Assembly (NCBI GenBank): GCA_022795735.1
Contig: JAAWHG010000005.1
Location: 1 to 64,000 of the forward strand
From: Oscillospiraceae bacterium
GTDB lineage: Bacteria; Bacillota; Clostridia; Oscillospirales; Oscillospiraceae
Length of the DNA: 64,000 bases
Reading direction: 5' to 3'
The notes beneath the pieces were generated by a model. It was given only the letters and a program-made list of their open reading frames with translations, searched no databases and had not been told where the DNA came from. Below are positions 41,288 to 50,265 of this stretch, one piece after another. Both the position numbers and the translations under genes were made by a program. Each line of letters starts with the position of its first letter. Within the stretch, counting starts at the first letter, position 1.

Positions 41288-42070
41288 TTACTTTTTCTTA
41301 ATCTCGCCGTAGTCGCTTAACAGGACCCGCAGCTTCTGAATCGCACTGGCGTGAATCTGGGAGACCCGCGATGTAGTAACGCCCAAAATCTCGGCAATTT
41401 CCCGCATTCCCATTTCTTTCTCGTAGTAGAGCGACAGCACCAACTGGTGGCTCTGACTGAGCATCCCGATCTTTTCCGCCAGCGCCTCGGTCAACTCGCT
41501 GCGCTGCCAGATATTCTCGGGGTCCATCTCATTTGCCGCGTCCTTGACGGAGGCGGAGGGAATTTCGGCATAGCTCTCCAACATCTCATCCAACGAGGTT
41601 GTGCTGTAGAGCGATGCGTTCGCCATGGTCTTGCGGTACTGCTCGACGCTCATACCGGTATGCGCCGCAATCTCCTCTTCGTTGGGAAAGCGGCCCAGCT
41701 GACAATAGAGCTCCGAGTTGGCCCGTTCAACGGCTCGCACCTTGCGGTGAAAATAACGCGGGCCTAAACTCTCCCGGTGGGCCAAGTCAATTACAATGCC
41801 GGTAATTCGCTTATAGACATAGGCCTTAAAGCTGGCCTTAGAGGGGTCGTAGGTGTCAACCGCGTTCACCAGTTCAATTAGAACCTCGTCGATCACATCC
41901 TCCATCTGAGAAAAGCTGTTGCAAATGTTGCGCAAGCGGAGAACGGTCTCTGTAATGAACTTCCTGTGCCGGAGTACGATCTCCCAGCGGAGCTCATTGG
42001 TCGGGGCTCGCTGGTATTCCTGAAACAGCTCGTCAACGCTCATTCCAGCGTAAGCATCCTGCGCTACCAC
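41288..42070 (-). CDS. fliA: Flagellar sigma factor, sigma-28/SigD type
   Basis: This 260-residue protein has regions 2 (FSQMEDVIDEVLIELVNAVDTYDPSKASFKAY, in parts), 3 and 4 (MREIAEILGVTTSRVSQIHASAIQKL) of a FliA/SigD sigma factor, which directs late flagellar, filament and chemotaxis genes. The GTG start at 42070 lies two bases after the flhA stop with AAGGTGG eight bases upstream. No flgM anti-sigma gene is present in the window. Confidence 0.94.
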   Translation of the reverse strand: MVAQDAYAGMSVDELFQEYQRAPTNELRWEIVLRHRKFITETVLRLRNICNSFSQMEDVIDEVLIELVNAVDTYDPSKASFKAYVYKRITGIVIDLAHRESLGPRYFHRKVRAVERANSELYCQLGRFPNEEEIAAHTGMSVEQYRKTMANASLYSTTSLDEMLESYAEIPSASVKDAANEMDPENIWQRSELTEALAEKIGMLSQSHQLVLSLYYEKEMGMREIAEILGVTTSRVSQIHASAIQKLRVLLSDYGEIKKK

Positions 42071-42072
42071 GC

Positions 42073-44169
42073 TTAAACCACCTTCCTCTCAGTTCCCGAC
42101 GGGAGGACGATGTTGCCGATAGACTGAATCTGCACCGTACCGACCAACTCGTTGAAGGCAAGCACATAAAGGCCCGGAAAATACTGTGCCAGCAGCCGTC
42201 TGAGATAGACGCGAATGACTTCATTGGTCAGGAGCACCGGCGACTGGCCCAACTCAGTGAATTTCTTCATATGCTCGGCCAACTGTGTCAGCAGCGGCTG
42301 GAGCAAATCCGGTCCCATAGCCAAATATACGCCGTAATCGTTCTTGGTAAGAGACGCCGCGACGCGGCGCTGCATCTCGTCATCCATGGTGACCACTCGA
42401 ATCTGCCCGTTTTCGCAAAATCTTCTGGTAATGGTCCGGCTCAACGCACCGCGAACATTTTCCGTCAGCAGATCGGGATTGTGGGTATTGACGTAGGCAT
42501 CCACCAAAGTCTCCAAAATGGTGCCCAGATCGCGAATGGGAATGCCCTCCATCAGCAGGTTGCGAAGAATCTTTTCCAGCAACGCATAGGAAATGATGGC
42601 CGGACAAGCCTCCTCCACCAGCTCAGGGTTGGTCTTTTTCAGGTTCTCAACCAACTGAATGGTCTCCGAACGAGTCAGCAGCTCGTAGGCATGCTGGCGA
42701 ATCATCTCCGTGAGGTGGGTCAGCATAACCGACAGGGGGTCAATGACCGTATAACCATAAATCTCGGCCATTTCTTTGTTTTCCGGCAAAATCCAGCGAG
42801 AGGGAATGCCGTACGCCGGCTCAACAGTCTCAATTCCCTCAATCTCACCCAGTGGGTTTGAGGGTTCCAGCGCCAGGTAGTAGTCCACCAGAATTTCGCC
42901 CCGAGCAATCTCCTCGCCCTTGATACGGATAATATATTGGTTCGTCCCCAGAAGGGAGCCGTCATGCAGCCGGACCGTAGGGATAACAAAGCCCATTTCC
43001 TGCGCGTACTGTCTTCGGAAGATCACAATACGGTTTATCAGCTTGCCGCCGCTCGACTCATCCACCAGCGGAATTAAGCTGTAGCCGACCTCCATTTCAA
43101 TCGGCTCCACCGAAAGCAGGGAATAGACGTTGCTGATATCCTTGAAGTAGTCGGCTTCCGCCGGGGCTGCCTCCTCGATCGGCACCTGGGCCTCCGGCTG
43201 TTCAGCCGCAACGGCCTCCTCTGCCCGCACCCGCATCTGCCGGCTCAGCACAAATCCCATTCCCAGCAAAATTACAGCCACAACACTCAGGGAAAAATGC
43301 GGCGTATGGGGCATAACTGCCAGGAAAATCAGCGCACAGCCGGCCACAATCATGGACCTGGGCTGGTTGGTAAACTGTTTGAGAACGTCGTCGTTCAAGC
43401 TTCCGTCCGAGACGGAACGCGTGACCACCATACCGGTGGCGGTAGAAATCAGCAAGGACGGCAGCTGAGAGACCAGACCGTCGCCAATGGTGGCCAGAGA
43501 GTACACGCTCAAGGCTGTCGAGAAATCCATGCCACCCTGAACCATGCCAATGACAAAACCGCCAATCAGGTCAATCAGAGTAATAATAATACTCATGGTT
43601 GCGTCGCCCTTGACGATCTTGGTTGCGCCGTCCATCGCGCCGTAGAAATCGGCTTCCTTCTGGATTTTCTCACGCCGGTGCTTGGCCTCTTGTTCATCAA
43701 TCAGGCCGGTGTTTAGATCGGCGTCGATTGCCATCTGCTTGCCGGGCATCGCATCCAGGGTAAAGCGGGCGGCCACCTCGGCCACACGCTCAGCGCCCTT
43801 GGAGATAACGATCATCTGCATCAACACAATGATGATAAAGACCACAAAACCGATAACCGGATTCCCGCGGGTAATCAGCTGGCCGAAAGCGTTAATGACC
43901 TCGCCCGCGTTTCCGCCGTTGGAAAGAATCAAACGGGTCGATGAAACGTTCATACCCAGCCGAAACAGCGTAGTAATCAGCAGCAGCGATGGAAAGATGG
44001 AGAAATCCAGCGCATCCGAAATGTTCATCGTAATCAACAGAATCATAACGGAAAGGCCAATATTAATCACCAACAGCACATCGAGCAACGGGGCCGGCAA
44101 TGGTAATATCAGGAAAAGGACGATGACAACGACCAGCAGCGAAACTGTATTGGTCAGAAGCCGTTTCAT
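42073..44169 (-). CDS. flhA: Flagellar export protein FlhA
   Basis: This 698-residue protein has eight membrane segments in residues 1-320 and a cytoplasmic domain (about 350-690) that docks export chaperones. Typical parts are GNPVIGFVVFIIIVLMQ, the FHIPEP-like region with VAEVAARFTLDAMPGKQMAIDAD and the cytoplasmic EIEGIETVEPAYG. I chose the ATG at 44169, with AAGGAA nine bases upstream, over an in-frame ATG at 44187. It follows flhB by 24 bases and is followed directly by sigD; flhF and flhG are missing from this place. Confidence 0.96.
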   Translation of the reverse strand: MKRLLTNTVSLLVVVIVLFLILPLPAPLLDVLLVINIGLSVMILLITMNISDALDFSIFPSLLLITTLFRLGMNVSSTRLILSNGGNAGEVINAFGQLITRGNPVIGFVVFIIIVLMQMIVISKGAERVAEVAARFTLDAMPGKQMAIDADLNTGLIDEQEAKHRREKIQKEADFYGAMDGATKIVKGDATMSIIITLIDLIGGFVIGMVQGGMDFSTALSVYSLATIGDGLVSQLPSLLISTATGMVVTRSVSDGSLNDDVLKQFTNQPRSMIVAGCALIFLAVMPHTPHFSLSVVAVILLGMGFVLSRQMRVRAEEAVAAEQPEAQVPIEEAAPAEADYFKDISNVYSLLSVEPIEMEVGYSLIPLVDESSGGKLINRIVIFRRQYAQEMGFVIPTVRLHDGSLLGTNQYIIRIKGEEIARGEILVDYYLALEPSNPLGEIEGIETVEPAYGIPSRWILPENKEMAEIYGYTVIDPLSVMLTHLTEMIRQHAYELLTRSETIQLVENLKKTNPELVEEACPAIISYALLEKILRNLLMEGIPIRDLGTILETLVDAYVNTHNPDLLTENVRGALSRTITRRFCENGQIRVVTMDDEMQRRVAASLTKNDYGVYLAMGPDLLQPLLTQLAEHMKKFTELGQSPVLLTNEVIRVYLRRLLAQYFPGLYVLAFNELVGTVQIQSIGNIVLPSGTERKVV

Positions 44170-44193
44170 TGTCTCATTCCTTTCCATGATCCG

Positions 44194-45264
44194 TCAGCTC
44201 TTGGGCGTACCCTTGAGCTTTCCAAGCTTATATAGATAAATCATGACCTCGGCCACCGCCTCATAGAGGCTGGGGGGGATCTGACGGTTTAACTCCGCCT
44301 GATCGTAGAGCGCGCGGGCCAAGGGCACGTTTTCAATCACAGTGATATTGTTTTCCTCGGCAAGCGAAACGATGCGAAGCGCCAGCGAATCGAGACCCAT
44401 GGCCAAAACATAGGGCGCGTCGTCCTCCCCCGGGTGATACCGCAGCGCAACCGCCACGTGGGTCGGGTTACGGATTATGACGTCGGCTTGGGGAACCTGC
44501 TGCATCATACGAGACATCGCCATCTCGCGTTGCTTCTCTTTCATCTTGCCTTTGATTTTCGGGTCGCCTTCAATTTGCTTGTATTCTTCCTTAACCTCAT
44601 GCTTGGTCATCCGCATTTCTTTATCGAAGCTCCAGCGTTGATAGAGAAAATCCGCCGCCGCTACAACAGCAAACGCGATAAACACCTTAAAAAGCATGGA
44701 ATTAATTCGTTCCAAAAGAAACTGCACAGCGCCAGGAATGTCAGCATTCAAGAAAAAAGGCACAACCTGCACCATGCCGCTGAGACTGGAGTACACCAAA
44801 ATTAAAAGAAGAGTAACCTTTAGCAGGTTTTTTACAGTCTCTATCAGACTTTTTGCCGAAAAAAGACGTTTAAACCCCTTTAAGGGACTAATTTTGCTAA
44901 ATTTCGGCTTAATAGGCTCAGTTGTCACCAACAGTTTGGTCTGCGCCAAAGTTGCGATAACGCCCGCGCTGACCATCAAGACAAGCACCGGAGCCAAGGT
45001 GCTTGCCGCTACATTGAGAAAGCGAAACCCCAGCGTTTTTGCCACATCCGCAAAGTCCGCTCCCGCCGCCAACTGCAAGCAGTAGCCCATAAACCCCGCC
45101 ATGGGCTCAATCAAAGAGCCGGTCAAAATCATAAGCGAGACGATCAAGGCCAGCAACGAGACGGCCGAAATCACGTCTCGGCTCATGGGTATGTGACCTT
45201 TTTTCCGTTCATCCCTTAATCGTTTTGGGGTTGCTTTCTCGGTTTTTGACGGATCGGAAGCCAG
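44194..45264 (-). CDS. flhB: Flagellar export switch protein FlhB with non-ATG start
   Basis: This protein has four membrane segments (to about 235) and a cytoplasmic domain with the autocleavage site NPTH in IIRNPTHVAVAL, which switches export from hook to filament proteins. The first ATG (45186) would remove the conserved cytosolic N terminus. The frame upstream reads KTEKATPKRLRDERKKGHIP, an exact FlhB-type lead. That frame has no ATG, GTG or TTG after the fliR stop, so translation should begin at CTG 45264 (GGGGGG six bases upstream) or ATT 45270, giving about 356 residues, the usual length. Confidence 0.9.
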   Translation of the reverse strand: MASDPSKTEKATPKRLRDERKKGHIPMSRDVISAVSLLALIVSLMILTGSLIEPMAGFMGYCLQLAAGADFADVAKTLGFRFLNVAASTLAPVLVLMVSAGVIATLAQTKLLVTTEPIKPKFSKISPLKGFKRLFSAKSLIETVKNLLKVTLLLILVYSSLSGMVQVVPFFLNADIPGAVQFLLERINSMLFKVFIAFAVVAAADFLYQRWSFDKEMRMTKHEVKEEYKQIEGDPKIKGKMKEKQREMAMSRMMQQVPQADVIIRNPTHVAVALRYHPGEDDAPYVLAMGLDSLALRIVSLAEENNITVIENVPLARALYDQAELNRQIPPSLYEAVAEVMIYLYKLGKLKGTPKS

Positions 45265-45297
45265 AAGAATCCCCCCTTGTAATCCGGTTCTCTCTCC

Positions 45298-46062
45298 CTA
45301 ACCCACCTGGATCAGGAGCTGCCGTATTCCAGAAAGCATCTGTAGTTCCACATCCAGCAAAAACTCGCTAATGGGGGCGATCATGATATACAGCATTGAC
45401 AGGCCGACGATAACTTTAAACTCAATGTTGATCGCGAACACATTGATCTGAGGAATCACCTTCATCAAAACACCCATGCCGACTTGGCCCAGCAGCTCCG
45501 CAACCAAAATGGGCAAACAGAGTTTCACCGACAGCAATGCGCATTCCACAAACAACTCCACCACGAGCTCCGGAATACCGCTGTGAAAAGATACACTGCC
45601 AAAGGGAACAATCTCGCCCGAGGTCATCATCAGCCGCATCAATGTGTTATGACCGTTTGCCTCAAAGAAAAGCAAAAGCATCATTGCGTTGAGCAAATTA
45701 CCCGTCACCGTCATCTGCGCCTGGGAGCCCGCATCATACGTCCGGGCCATAGTCAAGCCCATCTGGGTATCGATCTCGTTGCCGCCCTGATCTGGAATAT
45801 AAAAAAAGAAGCGCATAATCAGGGCCACCGATAAACCCAGACCCAATTCCAGCATCAGCCGAAGCATAAAAATGAGGAGGGACGACGGAACGGGAACCGT
45901 CCCGCCATCTGCGGCATAAACAGCCACAGAGGTTGCGAGAATAAATCCAGCCTTATAAAGGTTTGGAAAACCGTTGCGCGCGAGAATAGGGTTGAAGAGA
46001 ACAAACCCAGACATCCGCATCACAACATAGAGAAATAAAGTAAATCTACTCCAATCAAACAT
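45298..46062 (-). CDS. fliR: Flagellar export protein FliR
   Basis: This 254-residue protein has six hydrophobic segments and the FliR features RMSGFVLFNPILAR near the N terminus, a VDGG-like region followed by LRLMLELGLGLSVALIM and the C-terminal INVFAINIEFKVIVGL. It forms the export gate core with FliP and FliQ. It starts six bases after fliQ. Confidence 0.94.
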   Translation of the reverse strand: MFDWSRFTLFLYVVMRMSGFVLFNPILARNGFPNLYKAGFILATSVAVYAADGGTVPVPSSLLIFMLRLMLELGLGLSVALIMRFFFYIPDQGGNEIDTQMGLTMARTYDAGSQAQMTVTGNLLNAMMLLLFFEANGHNTLMRLMMTSGEIVPFGSVSFHSGIPELVVELFVECALLSVKLCLPILVAELLGQVGMGVLMKVIPQINVFAINIEFKVIVGLSMLYIMIAPISEFLLDVELQMLSGIRQLLIQVG

Positions 46063-46068
46063 AGGCCG

Positions 46069-46323
46069 CTACATTATTTCAAACAGGCCCAGGGCAAACT
46101 CCTGAAGCATTTGCAGCATCCATCCGCCGCCGATCATCAGCACCCCGATCACGACGACCAGCTTCATGATAAAGTTCAGCGACTGCTCATGGACCTGAGT
46201 GACGGCCTGAACGAGAGCCATAATAACCCCTACAAACATGCTCAGCAACAGAATAGGAGCGCTTATCTTCAGGATAACATTAATAGCCTCACGTAGAACA
46301 TTGCCAATCTCGTTGATATCCAA
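46069..46323 (-). CDS. fliQ: Flagellar export protein FliQ
   Basis: This 84-residue protein has two membrane helices with the FliQ segment SMFVGVIMALVQAVTQVHEQ between them. It is part of the FliP-FliQ-FliR gate. Length and order are typical. Confidence 0.94.
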   Translation of the reverse strand: MDINEIGNVLREAINVILKISAPILLLSMFVGVIMALVQAVTQVHEQSLNFIMKLVVVIGVLMIGGGWMLQMLQEFALGLFEIM

Positions 46324-46340
46324 GGTGTGTCCTTTCTCCG

Positions 46341-47009
46341 CTAACGGAACCCGTGGACCAGGGTGGAAAACACCAGCTCCCAGCCGTTAAGCGAAATAAA
46401 GAAGAGCAGCTTAAAGGGGGTGGAAATCATGGCCGGCGGCAGCATAACCATACCCATTGCCATCAAGGTTGTGGAAACCACCACATCGATCAACAGGAAG
46501 GGCAGATAGAGGAAAAATCCAATTTGAAAGGCCCGTTTCAGCTCGCTGGTCATAAAAGCCGGAATCAGGACCCGCAGCGGCAGCCCGGTCGCCTCCTCCT
46601 CAGTCCCCGGCACGTCAAAACTGCCCATATTGCAGTACATCCGAATCGCAGATCCATCTGTGTTCCGAACCATGAACTGTTTCAACGGCACCTGCGCCCG
46701 GCTGAAAAACTCCTCCTGCGAAATCTCTTCATTGACATACGGCGTGTACGCGTCCGTCTGAATCTGTTCAATGACGGGCCCCATGGTAAACAACGTCAGG
46801 AACAGCGCCAACCCCACCAACACCATATTGGGAGGAGACTGCTGCGTGCCCATCGCGTTGCGCAGGAAGGAGAGGGAGATGACATACCGCGTGAAGGACG
46901 ACATCATCACCACCATCATGGGGATGAGGGAGATCACCGTCATCAAGATGATGATATCCAACGTTTGGACGCTGTCACCGTTGATATTAATCAAACCATT
47001 GTCCAACAC
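46341..47009 (-). CDS. fliP: Flagellar export protein FliP
   Basis: This 222-residue protein has four membrane segments and the FliP signatures FTRYVISLSFLRNAMGTQQS and LPFLLIDVVVSTTLMAMGM. It forms the fivefold core of the export gate. The N terminus begins almost at the first conserved helix, without the cleaved signal peptide seen in many FliP proteins. Confidence 0.95.
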   Translation of the reverse strand: MLDNGLININGDSVQTLDIIILMTVISLIPMMVVMMSSFTRYVISLSFLRNAMGTQQSPPNMVLVGLALFLTLFTMGPVIEQIQTDAYTPYVNEEISQEEFFSRAQVPLKQFMVRNTDGSAIRMYCNMGSFDVPGTEEEATGLPLRVLIPAFMTSELKRAFQIGFFLYLPFLLIDVVVSTTLMAMGMVMLPPAMISTPFKLLFFISLNGWELVFSTLVHGFR

Positions 47010-47019
47010 GTTTTCACGC

Positions 47020-47376
47020 TCATTTCTTCTTCTTGAAATTCTCCCGAATCACGTCCAAAAAACTGGGTGCGCCATTCGGCTGTGTCTTTGACCTGAGCCA
47101 ATATTCCGCTTCCTCCGGCTCCAGCTCCTTCAGGAGGGAAATCCCCCCCCCCGTGACACCCAGGAGCAGGCACCGCTCTCCCAGCCGAACCAAAAGCAAG
47201 CGCTCATTGCGCCCCACCACAATCTGGCGAAGCACACTGAATTCACCGGCAGAGCCCGCGCCCATGATGCCGCCGATACCGCGTGTCGAAATCCACCGCG
47301 TCGCCAGATAGGCCAGTCCGAGGACCACGACAACGGCCACCAGCATCCAAAGCAGGGTCAGCCCGTTTTCCAGCAT
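47020..47376 (-). CDS. fliO: Flagellar biosynthesis protein FliO
   Basis: This 118-residue protein has one N-terminal membrane segment (about 7-28) and a small cytoplasmic domain with the FliO-type stretch VGRNERLLLVRLGERCLLLGV. It helps FliP assemble. Its ATG overlaps the cheY stop (TAATG), so the two genes are coupled; it ends ten bases before fliP. Confidence 0.88.
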   Translation of the reverse strand: MLENGLTLLWMLVAVVVVLGLAYLATRWISTRGIGGIMGAGSAGEFSVLRQIVVGRNERLLLVRLGERCLLLGVTGGGISLLKELEPEEAEYWLRSKTQPNGAPSFLDVIRENFKKKK

Positions 47377-47741
47377 TAAGCGCCGCCCAGGATGGTGGTG
47401 ACGGTCTTCATAATACGTTCCGGCTTAAAGGGTTTGACGATAAAATCGCGCGCACCGGATTGAATTGCATCAATAACCATGGCCTCCTGGCCCATTGCCG
47501 AGCACATGACCACATTTGCCGCGCTGTTCTTTGCGCGAATCGCCTTCAGGGCCTCCAGCCCGTCCATGTTGGGCATTGTGATGTCCATGATGACCAGATC
47601 AGGATTGATCTCGCTGTATTTCTCCACCGCATCCGCGCCATCCACCGCCTCATAGAGATCGGTGTAACCGTTTTTGCTCAGCGTATCACTGATAACCTTC
47701 CGCATAAACACAGCGTCATCCACCAGAAGAATTTTAGCCAT
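47376..47741 (-). CDS. cheY: Chemotaxis response regulator CheY
   Basis: This 121-residue single receiver domain has the acidic pair in LLVDDAVFMRK, phospho-Asp in DLVIMDITMPNMDG, the Thr/Ser position in VVMCSAMGQ and Lys in IVKPFKPE. CheY-P binds FliM and FliY to set rotation. The start at 47741 is preceded by AAGGATGAG; four codons of open frame before it are not part of the family. It lies between fliY and fliO, the usual Firmicutes place. Confidence 0.95.
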   Translation of the reverse strand: MAKILLVDDAVFMRKVISDTLSKNGYTDLYEAVDGADAVEKYSEINPDLVIMDITMPNMDGLEALKAIRAKNSAANVVMCSAMGQEAMVIDAIQSGARDFIVKPFKPERIMKTVTTILGGA

Positions 47742-47829
47742 AACTATTCTCATCCTTTTCGTAAGATTTTATCGCATTTCCACCGGATTTGACCGCTGGA
47801 AAATGCCGGTTTCCTGGCTCGCGCCGGAT

Positions 47830-49179
47830 CTATGTTAAATCCTCCAAGCCTGGTCTGCGGAGAATTTCATTGACGCGGATTCCAAAGTTGTCGTCGATGA
47901 CAACCACATCGCCCCGCGCGATACACTTTCCGTTGACGTAGATATCTACCTGATCGCCGGCCAGCTTATCCAGCACAACGAGAGAGCCCTTGCTGAGCGA
48001 CAGAATCTCCTGGACCTTTTTTCTGGTCCGCCCGATTTCCACCGCCACCTCCAGCGGAACGCCCATAATCAAATCCAGATTCTGGCTTTGCTCCTCGTTG
48101 AGCGTCGTGCCATCCTCCAGCGCCGGCAAAGGGGCGGGCGTGGTCTTGACCACCTTGCTGTCCATCCTTTCCCCCTGCGGCATGCCGCCCCAATTGCCTG
48201 GCGGCATATAATAACCAGGAGGCGGGGGCGGATACGCTCCGTCCTGCGGCTGTGGCCAACCGTAATAGGGCGGATAATACCCCTGCGGCGGCATTTGCCC
48301 CTGGGGCATCTGGCCCGGCGGCGGTGCCTGCATCGGAGGCTGCTGCATAACAGGCTGCGGCGTGGGTTGAGGCGCCGGCTGCGGTGCGGGAGCCGCGCCG
48401 CCCCCCATCATAGCCTCGATTTGCTCCTGTGTGAGGGTTCCGCCGTCTGACGGTGCAGGTGCCGGCTGCGGTGCGGGAGCGCCGCCGCCCATCATAGCCT
48501 CAATCTGTTCCTGTGTCAGCGTCCCGCCGTCTGACGGCTCAGGCGCGGGCGCTTCCGCCGCAGGGGCCGCCTGTTCGCCGTTCTCACTGAGGCCGAAGCC
48601 CGCAATCAGCTCCCGCGCGAGGTCCACCGACATAACGTTCATAAACTCACTTTTGAGCGAGTCGCCAATGGTAAGCGCAAAGCGCACCACCACAATGGGG
48701 CCCATCGAGACCGGGAACCGTTCCTTACGAAGCTCCTCCACGTTGTTGCCGTCAAACGTCTGCGGCGTGGAGATATTGACCATGCGCCCCAGAAAGTCAG
48801 ACAAAGCGGTGGAAGCCGCACCCATCATCTGGTTCATGACCTCGCAGACGGCGCTCAGCGCAAGATCGTTCAACTCAAATTCATCGTCCGGGGTGTCCAT
48901 CCCCATCAGAATGTCCACGATGACCTTGACATCACGGAATTTCAGCAGCATAATGTTGCTGCCTTCCAGGCCGGTGACGTATTTGATTTCTACGCCAACG
49001 GCCGGTTCCATGTCGCCAAGGGCAAAATCCTCTGCATTGACCACTGCCACGGTCGGGGTCGTGATGTCCACACGGCTGTCAAGCATATTGGAAACAGCAG
49101 TTGCGGAGGACCCCAGGCTGATATTCATGATCTCGCCTATGGCGTCGATCTCCATCGGGTTAAAGATTTCACTGCTCAT
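47830..49179 (-). CDS. fliY: Flagellar switch/CheY-P phosphatase FliY with duplicated linker motif
   Basis: This 449-residue protein has a CheC-like phosphatase domain (1-200) with both Glu/Asn sites intact (IGEIMNISLG, VCEVMNQMMG), a long Pro/Gln/Ala-rich linker (about 205-360) and a C-terminal SpoA/FliN domain (365-445). The linker holds two identical 18-residue copies, SDGGTLTQEQIEAMMGGG at 216-233 and 244-261. Their TLTQEQIEAMM core resembles the CheY-P-binding LSQxEIDALL peptide found at the N terminus of FliM and of Bacillus FliY. Here FliY starts directly with the phosphatase domain and lacks that peptide at its N terminus. Confidence 0.93.
   Translation of the reverse strand: MSSEIFNPMEIDAIGEIMNISLGSSATAVSNMLDSRVDITTPTVAVVNAEDFALGDMEPAVGVEIKYVTGLEGSNIMLLKFRDVKVIVDILMGMDTPDDEFELNDLALSAVCEVMNQMMGAASTALSDFLGRMVNISTPQTFDGNNVEELRKERFPVSMGPIVVVRFALTIGDSLKSEFMNVMSVDLARELIAGFGLSENGEQAAPAAEAPAPEPSDGGTLTQEQIEAMMGGGAPAPQPAPAPSDGGTLTQEQIEAMMGGGAAPAPQPAPQPTPQPVMQQPPMQAPPPGQMPQGQMPPQGYYPPYYGWPQPQDGAYPPPPPGYYMPPGNWGGMPQGERMDSKVVKTTPAPLPALEDGTTLNEEQSQNLDLIMGVPLEVAVEIGRTRKKVQEILSLSKGSLVVLDKLAGDQVDIYVNGKCIARGDVVVIDDNFGIRVNEILRRPGLEDLT
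48397..48534 (-). repeat. Two 54-bp coding repeats within fliY
   Basis: Bases 48481-48534 and 48397-48450 encode the same 18 residues (FliY 216-233 and 244-261), separated by ten Pro/Ala-rich residues. The copies differ at several silent positions, so the duplication is not very recent. Confidence 0.85.
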
Positions 49180-50191
49180 CTGCCGGCTCAGACCTCCTAT
49201 CTACTGCTGCAATTTCATGCACATCTTTAATCTTTACGGCCAGATGCTTCGCGTATGTGCCCATTGGCCCGGAAAACCATCGTGCGCCGCCAATCCGAAC
49301 ACCCACTAGGCTGTCTTTACTCTGGTTCAAATTGATGATATCTCCCACATTCAGGTGGTAGATGTCCCGAAGCTCCACGGTAGTCCGTCCAAGCTCGACC
49401 ACAATTTCCAGTGTGCTTTCACGAAGGTGGTCGTATATCTCATCCGAGCAATCCTCCTGCGCTGCGCGTAGGCCAGGATTCTCCCGGTTGATCGCTGTAA
49501 AAATATTTGTCAGCATCATGCCCGGCAGGCATATGCTCAGCCGGCCGTCACAGTTGGGGAACTTGATGTCCATTCCAACCAGAACCACTGTCTCTTCCAG
49601 GTTAATCAGCTGAACCAGAGTCGGGTTGGGTTCCACACGGCCAAACTCAAAGTCTAAATCAATATAATTTTCCCAGCTTCCGCCCAAAAGCGATACGAAA
49701 TCCCGCATCAAGCTCTCATAGAGGGTCAGATCCAGGTCCGTATAAGAATAGTCCGACGGAAGGTCGTCCTCCACCGCGCCGGTGCCGCCCATCATCCGGT
49801 CCATCATACTGACCATAATAGTGGGTGTCGCAAAGACGACAATGGGAATCTCCTCGCGTTTCTCCCCCATAACCAGATGGGCCAGTGAAACCACCGCGCC
49901 GTCGGTCAGAGCATTGGAGAATTCATAGTAACGCTGCTCCTCGACAGAACTGCACTCCACCTCACAGGTAGAGTGGAGCAGACCGTTTATCCTGGTATTC
50001 AGCGATCTGGAATAGCTGTCGAAAATGCCGTTGAGCATTTTCAAGCGGTCTTTCGTAAACTTGCGTGGACTTTTAAAGTCATACTTGCGGTACTTTGGCG
50101 CCTCTTCCTTGGGTTTTGAGAGCTGTGCCTGCCCACTGAAAGCGGCGCTAAGCAACGCATCTATTTCCGCCTGTGAAAGCTTTTCCGCCAT
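49169..50191 (-). CDS. fliM: Flagellar motor switch protein FliM
   Basis: This 340-residue protein has the N-terminal CheY-P-binding peptide LSQAEIDALL (5-14), the CheC-like middle domain (about 45-230) and a C-terminal SpoA domain (about 250-325; ELGRTTVELRDIYHLNVGDII). It sits between FliG and FliY in the C ring. Its stop overlaps the fliY start by 11 bases. No fliL lies between motB and fliM. Confidence 0.96.
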   Translation of the reverse strand: MAEKLSQAEIDALLSAAFSGQAQLSKPKEEAPKYRKYDFKSPRKFTKDRLKMLNGIFDSYSRSLNTRINGLLHSTCEVECSSVEEQRYYEFSNALTDGAVVSLAHLVMGEKREEIPIVVFATPTIMVSMMDRMMGGTGAVEDDLPSDYSYTDLDLTLYESLMRDFVSLLGGSWENYIDLDFEFGRVEPNPTLVQLINLEETVVLVGMDIKFPNCDGRLSICLPGMMLTNIFTAINRENPGLRAAQEDCSDEIYDHLRESTLEIVVELGRTTVELRDIYHLNVGDIINLNQSKDSLVGVRIGGARWFSGPMGTYAKHLAVKIKDVHEIAAVDRRSEPADEQ

Positions 50192-50265
50192 TGGCCGACC
50201 TCTTTTCCGCTCCGCCTAATTTCTATTCGGCCCCGCGAAAGGGTATCCCCTCTCGCAGCCGCACA

